Shown here: positions 63,271 to 64,000 of the stretch, one piece after another
Numbering within the stretch: position 1 is the stretch's first letter
How the letters are laid out: each line of letters starts with the position of its first letter
Assembly: GCF_002933815.1 (NCBI RefSeq)
Contig: NZ_BEYR01000003.1
Span: forward strand, 248,001 to 312,000
Reading direction: 5' to 3'
Source: Sphingobacterium sp. HMA12
Lineage (GTDB): Bacteria > Bacteroidota > Bacteroidia > Sphingobacteriales > Sphingobacteriaceae
Length of the DNA stretch: 64,000 nucleotides
The notes under the pieces: generated by a model
Database searches by the model: none
Told to the model about the DNA's origin: nothing
Seen by the model: the letters and a program-made list of their open reading frames with translations, nothing else
Position numbers and translations under genes: made by a program

Positions 63271-64000
63271 CTTTTGAACCAGAGGTAAATGGCTAATGAT
63301 ATGGCAATCATGATGGCGATAGCAACAGGGTAACCGTAATACCATTCCAGTTCGGGCATATTTTTAAAGTTCATTCCATATATTCCCGCCACAAACGTAA
63401 TTGGCATAAAGAAAACAGAGAAAATCGTCAAAATGCGCATGATTTCGTTGGTGTGGTTCGATGATATATTAAAGAATACATTCAATAGCTGCGCGACATT
63501 CTCAGATAAGTTCTCATAGAGCGTCGATGTACGTATTTGAAGGTCTTTTAAATCTCGGGTGTACACATCTTTTTTGGAAGAAGAATGAAAATGTTCAATG
63601 ACCTCTTTATAGAGAAAAATGACCTTTCTGGCCACATCTATCTGACGCTTGATGAAATATAAGTTTTTCAGCACAGGCTGCTGTTTCATGCGTTTTAAAA
63701 AAATCAGTTCTTCGTAGGAATCAATGCGTGTGGATAACTGTTCCAAGGTCTTACTGAAAGTGAATACAGCAGCCGTCGTAATAAACACAGCCAATTTTCG
63801 GCTGTTTTTTGTCTTTACACTCGTAAATTCAATGTTTTTGAGTTTTTCTAAAAATTCAATACGGCGTTTATGGACTGTAATAACAAAATCGCTGCCATAG
63901 AATATAGTGAGACGATCTGTTACTTCACCAATACTATCTGAGTTTTCTTTGAAATTATCAGACATGACCCGAAGAATAATAAATGTATAGTTTTCAAATT
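63255..64000 (-). CDS. CorA-type Mg2+/Co2+ transporter, 5' end outside window
   Basis: The frame is open to the right edge. The residues before the ATG at 63965 (YTFIILRV) continue a CorA-like domain, so the start lies beyond the window and the protein is longer than the 248 residues visible. A long helical region (about residues 60-180 of the visible part) is followed by two C-terminal membrane helices with GMN in YGMNFKNMPE, the ion-selectivity motif. It transports Mg2+ and related divalent ions as a pentamer. It is convergent with tsaB. Confidence 0.9.
   Translation of the reverse strand, partial: FENYTFIILRVMSDNFKENSDSIGEVTDRLTIFYGSDFVITVHKRRIEFLEKLKNIEFTSVKTKNSRKLAVFITTAAVFTFSKTLEQLSTRIDSYEELIFLKRMKQQPVLKNLYFIKRQIDVARKVIFLYKEVIEHFHSSSKKDVYTRDLKDLQIRTSTLYENLSENVAQLLNVFFNISSNHTNEIMRILTIFSVFFMPITFVAGIYGMNFKNMPELEWYYGYPVAIAIMIAISLAIYLWFKRKGWL

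Noticed and set aside
63255..63965. CorA-like protein that appears N-terminally truncated with its own ATG at 63965
   Set aside because: The frame stays open to the window edge and the upstream residues (YTFIILRV) fit CorA, so it is cut by the window and not truncated.

Overview
The window comes from a low-GC Bacteroidota chromosome, most likely Sphingobacteriaceae and probably Sphingobacterium or a close relative. Pointers to this are promoters of the TTTG / TAnnTTTG type, weak Shine-Dalgarno sequences, Bacteroidota-type TonB, MraY and FtsZ proteins, an LptD/TamB envelope set, and a SusC-style mRNA leader. The species call is inference.

Layout. 1-6.6 kb (+) is the downstream end of a sialic-acid use operon: kelch mutarotase (cut by the left edge), MFS transporter, ManNAc/GlcNAc 2-epimerase, GH20 hexosaminidase and GH33 sialidase. 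A secreted serine hydrolase follows at 6.7-8.0 kb (-). 8.05-9.8 kb has no intact gene. It holds a decayed two-ORF transposon of the ISAon1 type, several IS-end-like sequences, an 11-bp-period repeat array and an orphan SusC-type leader hairpin. 9.8-25.2 kb holds housekeeping and envelope genes: two unknown proteins, Tex, TatA, a MATE pump, a 2-oxoacid dehydrogenase E2, CinA, LptD, an AmiC-type amidase, an MCE protein and an S9 peptidase. 25.3-28.3 kb (-) is a compact regulon: membrane protein plus winged-helix regulator (stop/start overlap), then a Coq4-like protein plus CreD. Both units are preceded by the same palindrome. 28.4-42.6 kb has tRNA-Leu(UAG), trigger factor, TamB, TsaD, a lipoprotein, TonB, a small exported DUF4890-like protein, an acyltransferase, LutB and AspS.

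43.0-58.9 kb is a complete division and cell-wall (dcw) cluster, all on +: mraZ-rsmH-ftsL-ftsI-murE-mraY-murD-ftsW-murG-murC-ftsQ-ftsA-ftsZ. MraZ-box repeats lie before mraZ, and similar pairs lie on the aspS side. DnaA-box-like repeats lie between ftsA and ftsZ. 58.9-64 kb holds a TIM-barrel isomerase-like protein, a NarL-type response regulator, MscL, rpmH-rnpA-yidD-tsaB, and a CorA-type transporter cut by the right edge.

Most of the window is conserved core genome. The parts most worth a second look are the winged-helix/Coq4-like/CreD regulon with its palindromes, the 8.3-9.7 kb fossil region, the MraZ-box and DnaA-box-like repeats around the dcw cluster, and a recurring arrangement in which stop codons lie inside intrinsic terminator hairpins. 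I found no CRISPR array, prophage, toxin-antitoxin pair or clear defence system.
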